A stretch of DNA of 64,000 nt from Gloeophyllum trabeum ATCC 11539. Its lineage: Eukaryota > Basidiomycota > Agaricomycetes > Gloeophyllales > Gloeophyllaceae. The stretch lies in NCBI RefSeq assembly GCF_000344685.1, contig NW_006920422.1, positions 642,082 through 706,081 on the forward strand. The letters run 5' to 3'. The notes under the pieces are model-generated. The model worked only from the letters and a program-made list of their open reading frames with translations, was not told where the DNA came from and searched no databases. Position 1 is the stretch's first letter. Each line of letters begins with the position of its first letter. Positions 36,401 to 48,990 of this stretch are shown here, piece by piece. A program made the position numbers and the translations under genes.

Positions 36401-37338
36401 ATCCCCCGAACCACCCCAGCTTCCACCCAGACTTCCACAACCCCTCCTCCGAAATCCAGCGCAAGATGCTCCAATTCATGCGCGACTGGGTGCAGGGGCT
36501 GGGGCACCGGCAGGGCGAGGTGCTCCGGCGGCTCACGAAGAATGCCGTGCGCAACCACGAAAACATCCGCCTGCCGGGCGAGGGCGCCGCGCACCCCACC
36601 GGCGCCGCATACAACGCGGGCCAGAACGTGCAGCACGACATCCAGGGCTATATTAGCGGGATCCCCGGGCTCGGGCAGGCGCAGAACCTGCTGGGTAAGA
36701 TCGGGAACCGCCCACCGGGAATGGGGATTGGGAGGGAAGCAAACCCCGGGCCTGGGTTCCCTGGTGCGCCGAGTGGCGATGGGTACCCCGGCGCGTCTGC
36801 GTCGAGGCCGCCACCGGTGTCGAGCTATGCGTCCGAGCCCTCCACGGGCGAGGCTGCGAGCTACTACGGGCACGGACAAGGACAAGGACAGGGACAGAGC
36901 GGGTACAACCCCCCGTCGGGCGGGCCCGCGTTCCCCTCCATGCCAGACTTCCCAGGAGCGAATCCAGGCGGGCCACCTCCCCCGCCCCACCATTCGCGCC
37001 CTCCGGCGCACCACCAGGAGTCGCAGCTCCACGGCGGGTACGCGCCAGGCTACATCTCGCCGCCACCGGGGCCGCCCGGGTTCCCCGACGCAGGCGGGTA
37101 CGCGCCCCCTAGCGGTTATGGCGGCGCACCCGGTGGATATGGCGGCGCGCCTGGGGGGTATGGTGGTGAGGGTTACCCACCGCCGCCAGGACCGCCTGGC
37201 GGCCCTGGGTTCCCCGCGGCCGACCCGTGGGGCGCGCCCCCTGGGGGCCCGGCGTTCCCGCAGGCGTATCCGCAGCCTGGGCAGGGGGGAGGGTATCAGA
37301 GCTATGGGTATAACGACAGCCGGGATCAGAGGTGGTGA
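33416..37338 (+). CDS. het-C: HET-C family protein
   Basis: Member of the fungal Het-C family (Pfam Het-C). In Neurospora it is a plasma-membrane glycine-rich protein that controls heterokaryon incompatibility. The start at 33416 gives a signal-type N-terminus (MNENTKFLFLLCLLFICL) followed by YAFGAGNIPSF, the conserved entry of the family. Small exons carry GKAFRHGDIEDTLQELM, GLDVKRVYFGNWLRDYSQ, HEFEVTEERLGCYL, LYESYRLLGQA, LHTLEDFSAHSNFCEIAL and HHDVFVQVG. The segment LHTLEDFSAHSN is the family signature. The large last exon (about 36410-37338) has GYISGIPGLGQAQN and then about 200 residues of Gly/Pro/Tyr-rich tail, including GGYGGAPGGYGG. About 15 exons are needed. I place the coding end at 37338. 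Incompatibility function is not proven in basidiomycetes, where the gene may act in secretion or membrane biology. Confidence 0.87.
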
Positions 37339-37943
37339 TAGGGGCGTTGGTTGTGTTCGGTGTGACTCGGAATCGAGAAAGGATTGTATTGTATCCGTCT
37401 GTACCCTCTCTGTCAGTTTTGTCTTCCTCTCGTTTACTGTAATGTGAAGAAAATGTATCTTGGATTCAGACCGGGGTGTTTATTGTTATTGCTGACTGCT
37501 ACTGACTATCGATGACCAGTGATCCGGGTGCGAATAAATTACCGATTAATCTACGGTTTCTTCTGTATTCCCTAAGCCAAACTACCAAGACGAGTCCATC
37601 GTATTGAGAATAAACGTAGAGTCCGCGTAACATAACTAGAGAGGGAAAGGAACGTGGTAAGGAGTGACAACGTATGCATGTAACGTGGAAAAGAGAATTA
37701 CGGCTACTCGGGATCATACACGCGCAAGAGGATTGTTTGTACAGGATACAAAAATTGAATGCTTGAGAATTGGGTTGAAGTTGGCGTTGACTCTTGAGTA
37801 GTCCGTGCCGAGTACGACTACTTTTCTTATTCGTATTGGGAAATCCGAGTCCGAGTCCGGGAAGTGGAAGTGTTGGTACAAAGGCCGGTGGCAAAAGGAA
37901 GAGAAAACGAGTCCGCTGAAGTATATTGAAAGGAGGAGTCGAC
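37339..37943. other. Spacer between convergent genes
   Basis: About 605 bases between the HET-C stop and the stop of the small convergent gene, presumably both 3' UTRs. Short minus-strand frames (37499-37894 and 37714-37947) show no domain. Confidence 0.4.
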
Positions 37944-38573
37944 TCATTGCTGGCGCTCGAGGATGGTCATGAGCCCTGGGACGCCCTTTGCCTTGTCGAG
38001 CGCGGGCGGCTTGCCGGGGTCGCGCCGGGACGTGCGGGCTGCACAGGCTTCATAGGTGATCTATCGATGTATATTAAGGGGCTAGTCATGATATGAAGAC
38101 GAGAAAGGACGTACGTGGACCTTATACGTCCCATGGCTCCCGCTCTTCGACGTGGGATGAATGGTGCACGTCCATCTACAGAGCCACAATCAGCATCTCG
38201 CGCGATGTGATCCCGCAGCGAATCCGACTCACCGCTCGTCAACCAGACAATTCGCACCGAGGCTCCCCACCCGCTCGAGCAGCGCGGCCCTGCTCGCGCG
38301 CAGGAGCTTCGGCACGTCGACCGCGCCCGCGCAGACGAACGTCTCCGCATGCGCGAGCGGGAGGCGCTTGGCACGCACGCCCGCGTCGTCGCGCAGCGCG
38401 GCGTCCGTGTGCGGCTCGGGCCCTGAGCTGCTCGTGATGCTCGGCCCGTGCGCCTGCGGGCGCAGCTTGAGGAAGAGGTGCGCGACGTCGCCGACGGAGA
38501 GGCGTTTGGTATTCGACGTCGCGGTCGTCGGCGAGGCGGGCGGGGAGGCGAGGGGCGAGTCGGGGGAGGTCAT
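37944..38573 (-). CDS. Small unrecognised protein
   Basis: A three-exon model gives about 160 residues. The start at 38573 (MTSPDSPLASPPASP) is followed by LSVGDVAHLFLKLRPQA and VDVPKLLRASRAALLERVG. The next exon (about 38093-38167) gives RWTCTIHPTSKSGSHGTY. The final exon ends GVPGLMTILERQQ at 37944. Using the GTACGT donor after KVH instead would shift the last frame and stop at 37967. The N-terminus is Ser/Pro rich and disordered. A TATA box lies 144 bases upstream. I do not know the family or function. A second in-frame ATG ten bases further upstream is not in this frame. Confidence 0.5.
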
Positions 38574-39791
38574 GCGTGTCAGCATTGGGTGTGCAGGAAA
38601 CGGTTGAAAGACAAAGAGAAAGCAAAGAGGGATGTGGGAAGGCGTTGAATATAAGATGGAATGAAGTGATGCCGAGGGCCTCGCGACGTCCTGCACTAAT
38701 GCGAGGATCTAGATCCTATTTATAGAGCGCTAGCCACTTCGAGCCATTCCACGAATTGTCCGCCCCTTTGTTGTATCCTCGGTTATCCGAGTAATGGAAT
38801 CGGAACAATTAGCTTCCTTGCGTTACTCGCGGGCCAAAAAACAGCCCAAGGCCGTCATTCATATTTTGAATCCAGCGGGGACTCGGACGCGGAAGCTCCT
38901 CAGTGTTGGACCCTGGACCCGAAGTACCAACGTTGACGCCACAATTGGAACAGCGGTGCAGAGACACCACGACTCTCTGAGTTTTAGAATGCGTGCGCCT
39001 ACTTTAATTACATTGACAGGCTTCGCGAAGGTCGCACCTTTATAAGTTCCGTCATCCTCGTGCTGTATACTCGGGACCCACAACAGGGACTAACAGGCTA
39101 ACCGTACAGCCCCTGTATGCGTAGGCACGGATACATCAACACCTGCAAGTTCGTATAACCCTCTTTCCGCGCCTCCTCGCTTACTGTCAACCCAGATTCT
39201 AATCGATTCTGTAAATATACTACGCCAATGCACAAAGTGCCGGAACGCGGGACTCTCGACTCTGGACTGGTCTTCACACCGTCGGAAACGATCGACATGA
39301 TATGTGTAGTTCATTCAAAACGTCGGAGCGCTCTCCTCGACCCTTGCCCTAGACCGTGCCTGTCGATCCCGACGAGCCCGCATGCATCCCGGAAGTCGTT
39401 CTAGCCTCGTGTCCTTACAGGTGAGCGGGCTTGATTAACCAATGGCTCGAGCAATTGCAAGCAACATGCATCACAAGATAGACCAGATGGGTCTGCCTAC
39501 CCTGGCCCACCCAAGCTTCAGCCGCAATTAGCGACCCTGCGTTGAGCCGTCGTCCCTCCGATATTTCAGAGCATTCAACGGTGTACCCTCACGCAAACCC
39601 ACGCCTGATTAGTCGTGAAGTGTCCAAGTGCCAGAAACCTGATGTACACTGTACATGAACAGACACCTAATGTCACCATTTTGATAACCAACCCAGGTGC
39701 AGACGGCCTATTCATCGAACGAATACAGATCCACACACTGGTAAGTCGATAATGACCGGAAACCGGCGCTCGATCACAGCGAACTACAGCC
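38574..39791. other. Gene-free spacer with one TATA box
   Basis: About 1.2 kb. Apart from the TATA box of the leftward gene I see only short frames, for example 38794-39045, with no domain. No repeat or mobile element was recognised. Confidence 0.4.
38717..38724 (-). promoter_or_regulatory. TATA box of the small gene 37944-38573
   Basis: On the minus strand the sequence reads TATAAATA, a full TATA consensus. It lies about 144 bases upstream of the ATG, a fungal-type distance that leaves a leader of about 110 bases. Confidence 0.55.
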
Positions 39792-41087
39792 TCACTCCTC
39801 CAGCTGGATTTCCCTGAGCTTGCAGATTTCTCGGAGCTCGCTCACGTCCGCCCGGTCGAAGGCATACTCAACCACCCCGCGTTTAAGAGTCAGGGATTTC
39901 AAACCCGGGCCCATCTGTCCCCGCAAAGCGCATATCAGAACGCGGAGGTCCTCTGGCACAAGCCCCGCGTGCAAGGCTTCGAGGGCCGGTGGAAACGAAG
40001 AAACCAGCGGTGCGATAGGCAGCGCCGGCCCAATCTGCAGACGACGAAGCATGGGCAGGGCTGCTATCGCCGGGAAGAGGTCCTCCGCGTCGCTGTGCCC
40101 CCGTTCATGCTCAGTGTACCACCTGGACCACTCATGCACGACTTCCTCGCTGGGGAGAAGAGACAGGTCTTGCAGAGTCTTCTGCCAGCCCTTGAGCGCC
40201 GGGACGAGCTTTTCTGCGATGCGCGTCGGCGCGCAACCTATCATGTTTGCCAGTCCAAACTCGAGTACTTCGATCTGGGTGGCGAAACGGGAGAGGAAGT
40301 CGATGTCCCCGGCTGTGAGGACAGTGTGGCCCAGCTTGAGAACCCGAAGCGAACACAAGCTGGCGTCGCCTCGGGGGTGGACACCTTCCCACGAATACAA
40401 ATATTCGTCCAAATTGCAGTCTGAGACCGCCCCCTGCAGGACGTGAACACGTTCAATGGAGGGCCACTCCAACATAAACAGCAGCAGTTGTTGGAGATTG
40501 CAAAAGTGAACCGCGGGCCTGCCGTCGTCGTGGATACACCGTTCAATGCAAAAAGTCCGGATGTCCCGGCATTTGGGAAGGACGGCGAGAAAGTCCTCGG
40601 CGCGCGCCACCTGCCCCTCGCTCAAGCGGAGATCCGTCACGTTGCGACAGAGCCAGAGCAATTGCAAGCGGGACAGTGACTTCGTGATGTCCACCTTGTG
40701 CAAATCGCAGTCCCAATCGGCTTGCGGATCCCGGGCAGGCAATAGCGTGAGCCTTCTCACGTTCGCAGCGAGAGAAGGATGGGCCCGCAACGCATCACAG
40801 AGTGCCTCGACGCGTTGAATAGTCCAATCCCGGACTTGGATATCGTAGTAAAGGACGGTGACAGCAACCGCCCGCCAATGCTTGTTCACGAGAGCTGAGT
40901 TGACGACGGTACGCAGACCTTTGCTGTAGGTTTCGAATTCACGATCACGGGAAACCAGTTGGAGTTTAACCCAGTCGGTGGAACTGAGACCATCCAAGAA
41001 ACCGAACGTAGTGTCAAGGAAGATGCGGCGTAGAACATCAGCGGGAGCAGTAGCCGCTGGTCCACTTCTAGTAGTAGGGGAATTCAT
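39792..41087 (-). CDS. F-box/LRR-like protein (intact paralogue)
   Basis: A single uninterrupted 431-residue frame from a real ATG at 41087 to 39792. The N-terminus (PADVLRRIFLDTTFGFL, then ALVNKHWRAVAVTVLY) has the F-box pattern used to bind Skp1 in SCF ubiquitin ligases. The rest shows leucine-rich, irregular repeats (LSRLQLLWLCRNVTDLRL, FATQIEVLEFGLANM, SFPPALEALHAGLVPEDL) of the kind found in many basidiomycete F-box proteins of unknown target. It lacks introns, unlike most neighbours. A broken relative lies at 21807-23010 in the same orientation. The protein is likely nuclear or cytosolic. The substrate is unknown. Confidence 0.8.
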   Translation of the reverse strand: MNSPTTRSGPAATAPADVLRRIFLDTTFGFLDGLSSTDWVKLQLVSRDREFETYSKGLRTVVNSALVNKHWRAVAVTVLYYDIQVRDWTIQRVEALCDALRAHPSLAANVRRLTLLPARDPQADWDCDLHKVDITKSLSRLQLLWLCRNVTDLRLSEGQVARAEDFLAVLPKCRDIRTFCIERCIHDDGRPAVHFCNLQQLLLFMLEWPSIERVHVLQGAVSDCNLDEYLYSWEGVHPRGDASLCSLRVLKLGHTVLTAGDIDFLSRFATQIEVLEFGLANMIGCAPTRIAEKLVPALKGWQKTLQDLSLLPSEEVVHEWSRWYTEHERGHSDAEDLFPAIAALPMLRRLQIGPALPIAPLVSSFPPALEALHAGLVPEDLRVLICALRGQMGPGLKSLTLKRGVVEYAFDRADVSELREICKLREIQLEE

Positions 41088-41681
41088 AGGACGACACCTG
41101 GAACCTTGGTAGCCGTCAAGTACTAGTACGCAGCAGGTGGTGAGGCGAACACAAATGTCCGAGTCGGTTTGGCCCGTACCTTAAGTGAGATCGATATTGA
41201 ACAACGTGTCCGCGAGGGAAGACATTGGTTGGTTTGATGCCGGGGACCCACATACCCAAACAGCGGTGATATTTGGCGCTTCCGAGTCTCGAGACGTCGA
41301 CGGTGTTGTGCTGATGACTTGTGATGCACTATTCTATGTGGTGTGAGAGATCAATTTGGCTGGAGCTGCAGAAAGTGCGGCTGTCCGTAAGCCCACCTTG
41401 AAGTGGGGCCACTAACGAGTTTCAAAGTGAGGGCGATCACATGGAGGCAGCAGGGAGACAATTATAGTACTAGTACTGTGCTTGTTGACAAGTGCCGCTC
41501 TAGCCACAGATCATCGGCATAATCTCGCAGCTCCGAGACGTACATTGTAACGAATACGATGGCATCCCATCGTGATCGACGACCGGCCAACAGATAACAA
41601 CCGTAGAGTCGAGGAAACAAACGAAGCATGCAGGCCGGTGTGCCACAGCGAATCAACTGTAAGATATACAATTTCCTACTT
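41088..41681. other. Spacer between F-box and peptidase-domain genes
   Basis: About 600 bases. Only short frames with no domain. It probably holds the F-box promoter and the 3' end of the peptidase-domain transcript. Confidence 0.4.
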
Positions 41682-41732
41682 TCACCAGGCGGTGCGGTCA
41701 AAGTCGGCGTGCGGATACTTCTCCTTGATCCG

Positions 41733-43426
41733 CTAGATGAGCCACCAGGCGGGGGTCGCATACGTGACATGGGGATCGCACAATTCCCCGCCCGTCGACT
41801 TTAGAGAGTGGAGGAGGCCAACCATGCGCCCACGGCTGTCAAAGATGAGGGAGCCAGAGTCCCCCTTGGCTGCAAATGGGCCCGACCACTGACGATATTC
41901 GTGCTGACCGTGGTAGTAACGACAGTAGTTGTAGATCGCCAGCTCAACGGATTCGACGCCGTCCTCGTCGCAGACGTACGACTCCAGCCCAGCATAGCGG
42001 CCGACAGTAAGCTTGGTCGCACACCCGTGCTTCAGGTCGGTGAAGTTGGTCTGGTCTTCGCTCTCGAACTCGGGGTTGGCCAGCTGCTCGCGTGTGACGA
42101 TGCCGCTGATCCTGAACTGACGAAACACCGGAACCTCGAACCCCAGCCAACCGTCATCCTGTATCATTCTTTGTAAATCGTAGGGAGGAATGTCACCTAG
42201 AAAGAGGTTTATCTTATGAGAGGCGAATAAAATAGAGACGAGTCAAGGCACACCCAGATCCACGACATTGCCACTGAAGTGCTCCTTAAACTTTGACTCG
42301 AGGAGTTCGATGGTACCCCAATCTTCAGTGAACCGTTCACCATACGCATCCACAGACACGGCTGGACAAAAGTGGACGTAGCCGATGTTGCGCCGCGAGA
42401 TGTCACCCCACTGCGCCAACAGGACCTTGTAAAACTGCTCGAGGGCTCCGATGGCCCGTTCCGCCCGCTTCAATTCAGACCGATACCTCTGAAGCAATTC
42501 AGACTCTTCCTGAGCACCCTCGTCCTGACTCGGCACCTTCGTCTCCAACTCGTTGATCACCCTGGTGTGATGCTCAGCATTGATGGTGCGGCTGCTGACG
42601 GCGTACGTGATCTCGTCCAGGCCCATCTGGATGCGACGAAGTCCGCTGGCTCGCACTGCACACCGACGAGCGCCCTTGGGCTCGTGATCTTTGTGATACT
42701 CCTTGCGGAGGACATGGTAGTTAGTGACAGCGAAAACCTTGTCGCTGAGGTTGCCTTCCTGGTCGCGATTTTCGTGGAAGAAAAAGCCGACGGTCCCATG
42801 GGCATCGTCCTTCTCCCTCTCTGCAGCGGAAATGGGCAACTCGATGACAGGAGAGAGATGACGGCAGACGTCGACGGTGGGATTGAGGTCATCCTTGACA
42901 GTTAGGAGAGCCGGACCAACAGCTTTCTCGGTGACGGCCTCACGCCACTCTACCTCGACGCCCTCGACGCCGTTCCGTTCGAGAAGTTCGAGGATGTCCT
43001 GAGACACGTCGTGGCGGGTGTCAGCCGAGATCGAGCCGGGATAAACGGCAACCCAGATCACCACCGGGCCCAGGACGTCCTGCTCTCCGTGCGGGACGAA
43101 ACGGGCGAGGTCAATGGAGTAGCGAGTCTTAGCCACTATCCTACCAGCGCACTCACTTCGCAGCTGATGGTACTCCAAACTTCGTTCAGCGGCGTACCGT
43201 GCACCCCGCGCAGTGACTTGCGCGGCGGCTCGACAGTGCTGTCAGCGGGCGGGACGAATGAATACTTGCCCGAACCCGTGCGGTACAAGAGGAACGGGTT
43301 ACCGTCGACGCCGTCGTGTTGTCGTCCCAGATCCTTTGGCAATCGGAGACAGCGGGAGCGGAGTCCGTTGGCGTCAAAGCTCGGAGGGCTGAGTAGCGTC
43401 GCCTCTCGCGAGCCTGTAGCTCTCAC
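41733..43426 (-). CDS. Trypsin-like peptidase-domain protein
   Basis: Three main exons: about 43168-43426 (SFDANGLRSRCLRL, GNPFLLYRTGSGKYSF), 42243-43130 and 41733-42167. The middle exon has GTVGFFFHENRDQ followed by VFAVTNYHVLRKEYH, with the histidine placed as in trypsin-like folds. The last exon has FAAKGDSGSLIFDSRGRM, the GDSGS serine motif, and MVGLLHSLKS. A long charged segment (LLQRYRSELKRAERAIGAL) sits between. The fold is thus that of cytosolic fungal trypsin-like proteins, with no secretion signal visible. The likely aspartate is in the central exon but cannot be named with certainty. The true start may be a tiny exon with an ATG at about 43684. Translation stops at a TAG (41733-41735), 16 codons before a frame that still reads RIKEKYPHADFDRTAW. 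Confidence 0.65.
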
Positions 43427-44276
43427 TGTTGTTGCCTTTCATGGGCCTGAAACTCAGCCAGGCACTTGAGATCGAAAGGACTTGGAGTGAGCTCTGCATG
43501 GACGAGAGATCTAAGCACGGAAGTAATCTAAGCGACTCGAAAAGGTCCGGGTGCTTTGGTCTCCTTCGCTTGTTGGACGATGTCGACACTACTGTCACCG
43601 AGAGCAACCACAAGTCGATGCGGTACGTGTGGCGTGTGGCACGAGGAAAAGCACTGGTAGAGTACTCACATGGGTCCATATTTGAGGTGGTGAACAAGCG
43701 TACGTCAGCCGCAGACACTGAGACAGGAGGCAGTGAATTGTTACGATATCGATAATGCATTATGATAAATAAACAGATACATAATGCCGGAAATCGACGA
43801 AAACATACGGCATTACCGCTGTACTCATCTCGCACCAAGGGAGCAATGCAGTCTCCTACGTGGATTCTATAATATAGTACTCGTACACTCGCATCGAACA
43901 GTAATATCAGGGCCAGTCCTGAATAACAGTCTTTCGTCTACGAGGAGACAATCCGAACCAGCACTTTGGAGACCTTGTGCACAGCCAAGGCATTGTATTC
44001 CAAAAACGCATGAAATGGATTGACCAGTCGTGTTCGATGTAAGCGTGCGTGCATGCGTGCTGCGTGAGTGCGATAAAAGTTACAAACGATACAAAGTGGT
44101 ATTCTTCCCCGTCCCATCCCATCCCTCCTACTCGTCAAAGCAAGTCAACCAAACCAAAAGTCCAAATCAGCCAAAAGCTGTTTCTGTATTAACAGTGTAG
44201 TCAAAGACATGCATGGCGTCAAGAGACTCACATCATCTACAGCCGTCCAAAATCCCTACACAAGCAATCACATGGA
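43427..44276. other. Spacer, with possible 5' exon of peptidase-domain gene
   Basis: About 850 bases. A minus-strand ATGGACCCAT followed by GTGAGT at about 43666-43684 could be the first coding exon of the peptidase-domain gene. The rest, down to the 3' end of the MAP kinase gene, shows no gene. Confidence 0.35.
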
Positions 44277-45947
<1,671 letters not shown>

Positions 45948-48900
45948 GGCGGAGAGAAAGGTGGGCTGCGCGGCAGCGAGGAGAGTAGTATAAAGAGGAC
46001 AGAGAACAAAAGCGGCGATGAGACCGGTCGCAAAGGGAAGGCTATATGTAGTTTCGCGGGGTCGTTTGTTGTCCAGGACAACGCGCGCACCATTTACAGC
46101 ATGTGCACCCCTCGAAAAGGTAAATTCTGCCCGCGTCCGCGATGCGATCGCCCGACGGCCACAACGATGTTGCGCTCGCCGCGATTGCTCTGCCATCCCC
46201 CGGCGCTGCCATGGCGATGGCCTTAGCTGGCGTCTTTGCAAGCAGCTGTCCCTGATTCCAATCAAAATCCGTTCTGATATGATATCACTTTGCGTTCGTA
46301 TGTTTTCCGAGTCCGAGCACGGTCGATCAGTCTAAGGATTGACAGGACTCGACGTTCGCCACTGCCATCATCTGTGTGTCCCACCAATCGGTGTCGTAAC
46401 GCATAAATAGCTTTGTTGCAGAGAGCTATCGCCTCAGCTGGGCGTATTACCTGTCAATGCACTTCCTCACACCGACCTTCGCATAGTTGCTTCGGGATCA
46501 GCATCACCAGGGGAGATATTCCTGAAGATGTGGCAGGTTAATCATCATGATCAGGACGAAAGGCAGTCAACCTCCGCTGATACCAGTCGACATGGCTTTC
46601 ATTTCGGTTTCTTTTCCAACTTGCTGTCAGTCATCTGCGAGACACAGACACACATGTTCGTCGAGAGGGGATTGAAAGACACTCCTGTTTCATCATGGCC
46701 CTGTTGTTGCATATCGCCAGTCTCCTCTGCCAGGCGTGTCGGTTTCAGAGCCTGAGTTATTCGAATTGATCCGACTTTGAGGTGTGTAATCCCTCTTCAT
46801 GTCACTAGTATTTTCGGGTTGCGCTGAGAACCATTCCTAGTCTCCTCTGGCCTACTCCAGCGCCATTTCCCCGAAGCTGGACCGTGTATTCAGGTGTACA
46901 GGCTGCTACTTCCCAGGTATTTCTGCCCGGCCACGTAGCGTGGAGCGGTTGCCTGCGTCGTCCGATACGGAGACTGTCAGTATCCCGCAAGCGCAGTGCT
47001 AGCTATAGTGCATGGCCTGCGACTGTGCGTTGACATCATCTCACACAGTCGCAGACGCCGCGATATCGCTGAAGAGATGCATAGATGTTACTGTCCTGCA
47101 ATCCGCCTTGTTCACAATCATGCAAACAAGGCATTTTGCATGCCAAACACGTCTCAGTCTGTGCTGCCAGGCGTCTCCGCATAGCCAGTCCATGTCGGAA
47201 ATGATACAGACCATGGTAGTCTGGGAGGATACCTGCATTCTCGCTGATCGATGTTTACAGCCATAGCATATCCTAGCTCCCGTCCCCGCAGAGCCCTACA
47301 CCTGGCAGCATTCCCCTCTCCTTCTATTCCATCCTCACTCATCTTCTGTCAATCATACTGGCGCCTAAGTGCACGATGTCCAAGACAACGCATGGAAGGA
47401 TCCTGACACCATGAATAGCTCGTGGCTGTGGCGTTAATTCTCCAATGTCAGCGTCCACCGGTCGCCATAGAGCGCTGTGAGGCTCGGCAGGTCAGCACAA
47501 CACCCAGCTAGGCGTATATGTATATCAGCCTGCCTCAGGTGAGCTGGGTCATTCCTGTAGCCTGTTGTTCGCTCCTCCCGCTGACCAGTGCTTTGTTACC
47601 ACCGACTCTTCGCAGTCGACCTAATATCCAATCGGATCTTTGCCGACAGCGGGACGATAGAATAACGAACAGCTGGCGGACTTCTACTTGTCTGCCGGTA
47701 GACAGGTGCAAGCTTAGAGCGACCTCATGTGCCCTCGCAAAGCCAGCGGGTATATGCGCGGCTATCTCACCTGCCGTGGGGCAAGTAATTTCATGGGTAG
47801 CAGCTCGGCGGCGGTTGCACGCGAACGCTACAACACAAGCTGCGTTTACGGAAGCACGGTGACCGATCACTCAGCTCAGGTGAGCTGCCATCCGACTTCT
47901 GCCTTGTATCCCCAGGGAGCTAGTCCCCGTGCGGCTTGGGTCGCGCTGAGGAGGTTTGTTTCCCCAGGTGTCATGGATACTCGCAGCTGTTCCTGAGGTA
48001 TGAGACAGCGCCGTATGATGCGCCCAAGAGCTGTGAGCGCACGAATGCAGTCTACCCCAATTGTAAACCCGAATGACGCATATACTGGATCCGGCAATCT
48101 TGCGCACTGTGACGACGCAGCGCACTACGTGTACTTTGGCTTGCCTCAGGTCAGCTTGCTCCTTCCTTTCGCACCGTCTCTCAGGGTGCTTACTCATGGA
48201 AGCCTAGCCGAGCCTAACTTTCACAATCTCGCAGTCAACTCGGTAGCGGTGTATCGACATACGTATTTACGGCCAATATCGTTTTCGCGATGATTTCGGA
48301 CGTCGGCCACACCACCAATACATTATCCGGAAGCGTTCAAGACTGAGCCAATAGGTCTTACTTGTGTTCGAAGAATTTGCAAGACCGGGTATACATATGC
48401 GCTGTTCTCTCGGTGAGCTCTACAGTTACCTGGTAGCTACTTCGAGAGCTTCCGGAAGTGCAGCATGCTGGCTCTCACGCGGGAGCGCCAGGCTACCCAA
48501 GGCCGTGCGGCACCCAGGGACTAATATGGTCCAAGCGACCGCTAGCAATTCACTGTCTTCAGCCATCAGCTAACAGCACCCCTCCCCCCGACTGTAGGCA
48601 ACAGCGGAAGAGATGACAGCTCAGTCTTGGATATCCAATATTAGCCACCCAATACAGTGAGCTGGCCGAAACGAACGACGGCTCCTGTCTCCCGCAATTC
48701 GTGAAGAAACGGCGGATGTATGCGCAGGTTAAGCGGGGTCTACGTCTAACTCGAACCATCGACAATACCATAATTTTGCGGGCGCTGGCTCCCTTCAGAA
48801 ATCGATGGATAGCCGGCCAAATAGCCATCGTGACAGCCAGAACAATATACAGCTGATGATTATTACTCCGCTATGGGTACAGTGTGCGCAAGGCAATGAA

Positions 48901-48990
48901 GAGACACCGTGCAAAGGCAGTCCAGAGACCACGAGACAGGATGGCAAGCAAGCAGAATAAAGCTACGAGCAACCAACGACTCAACCACAG
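45948..48990. other. 3-kb gene-poor region
   Basis: No convincing coding chain. CTCAGGTGAGCT occurs at 47534-47545 and 47875-47886, and a near copy CTCAGGTCAGCT at 48145-48156. The first and third are preceded by similar bases that could encode YISLPQ and YFGLPQ. Otherwise only short frames without domains. No terminal repeats or transposon motifs were recognised. Confidence 0.4.
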
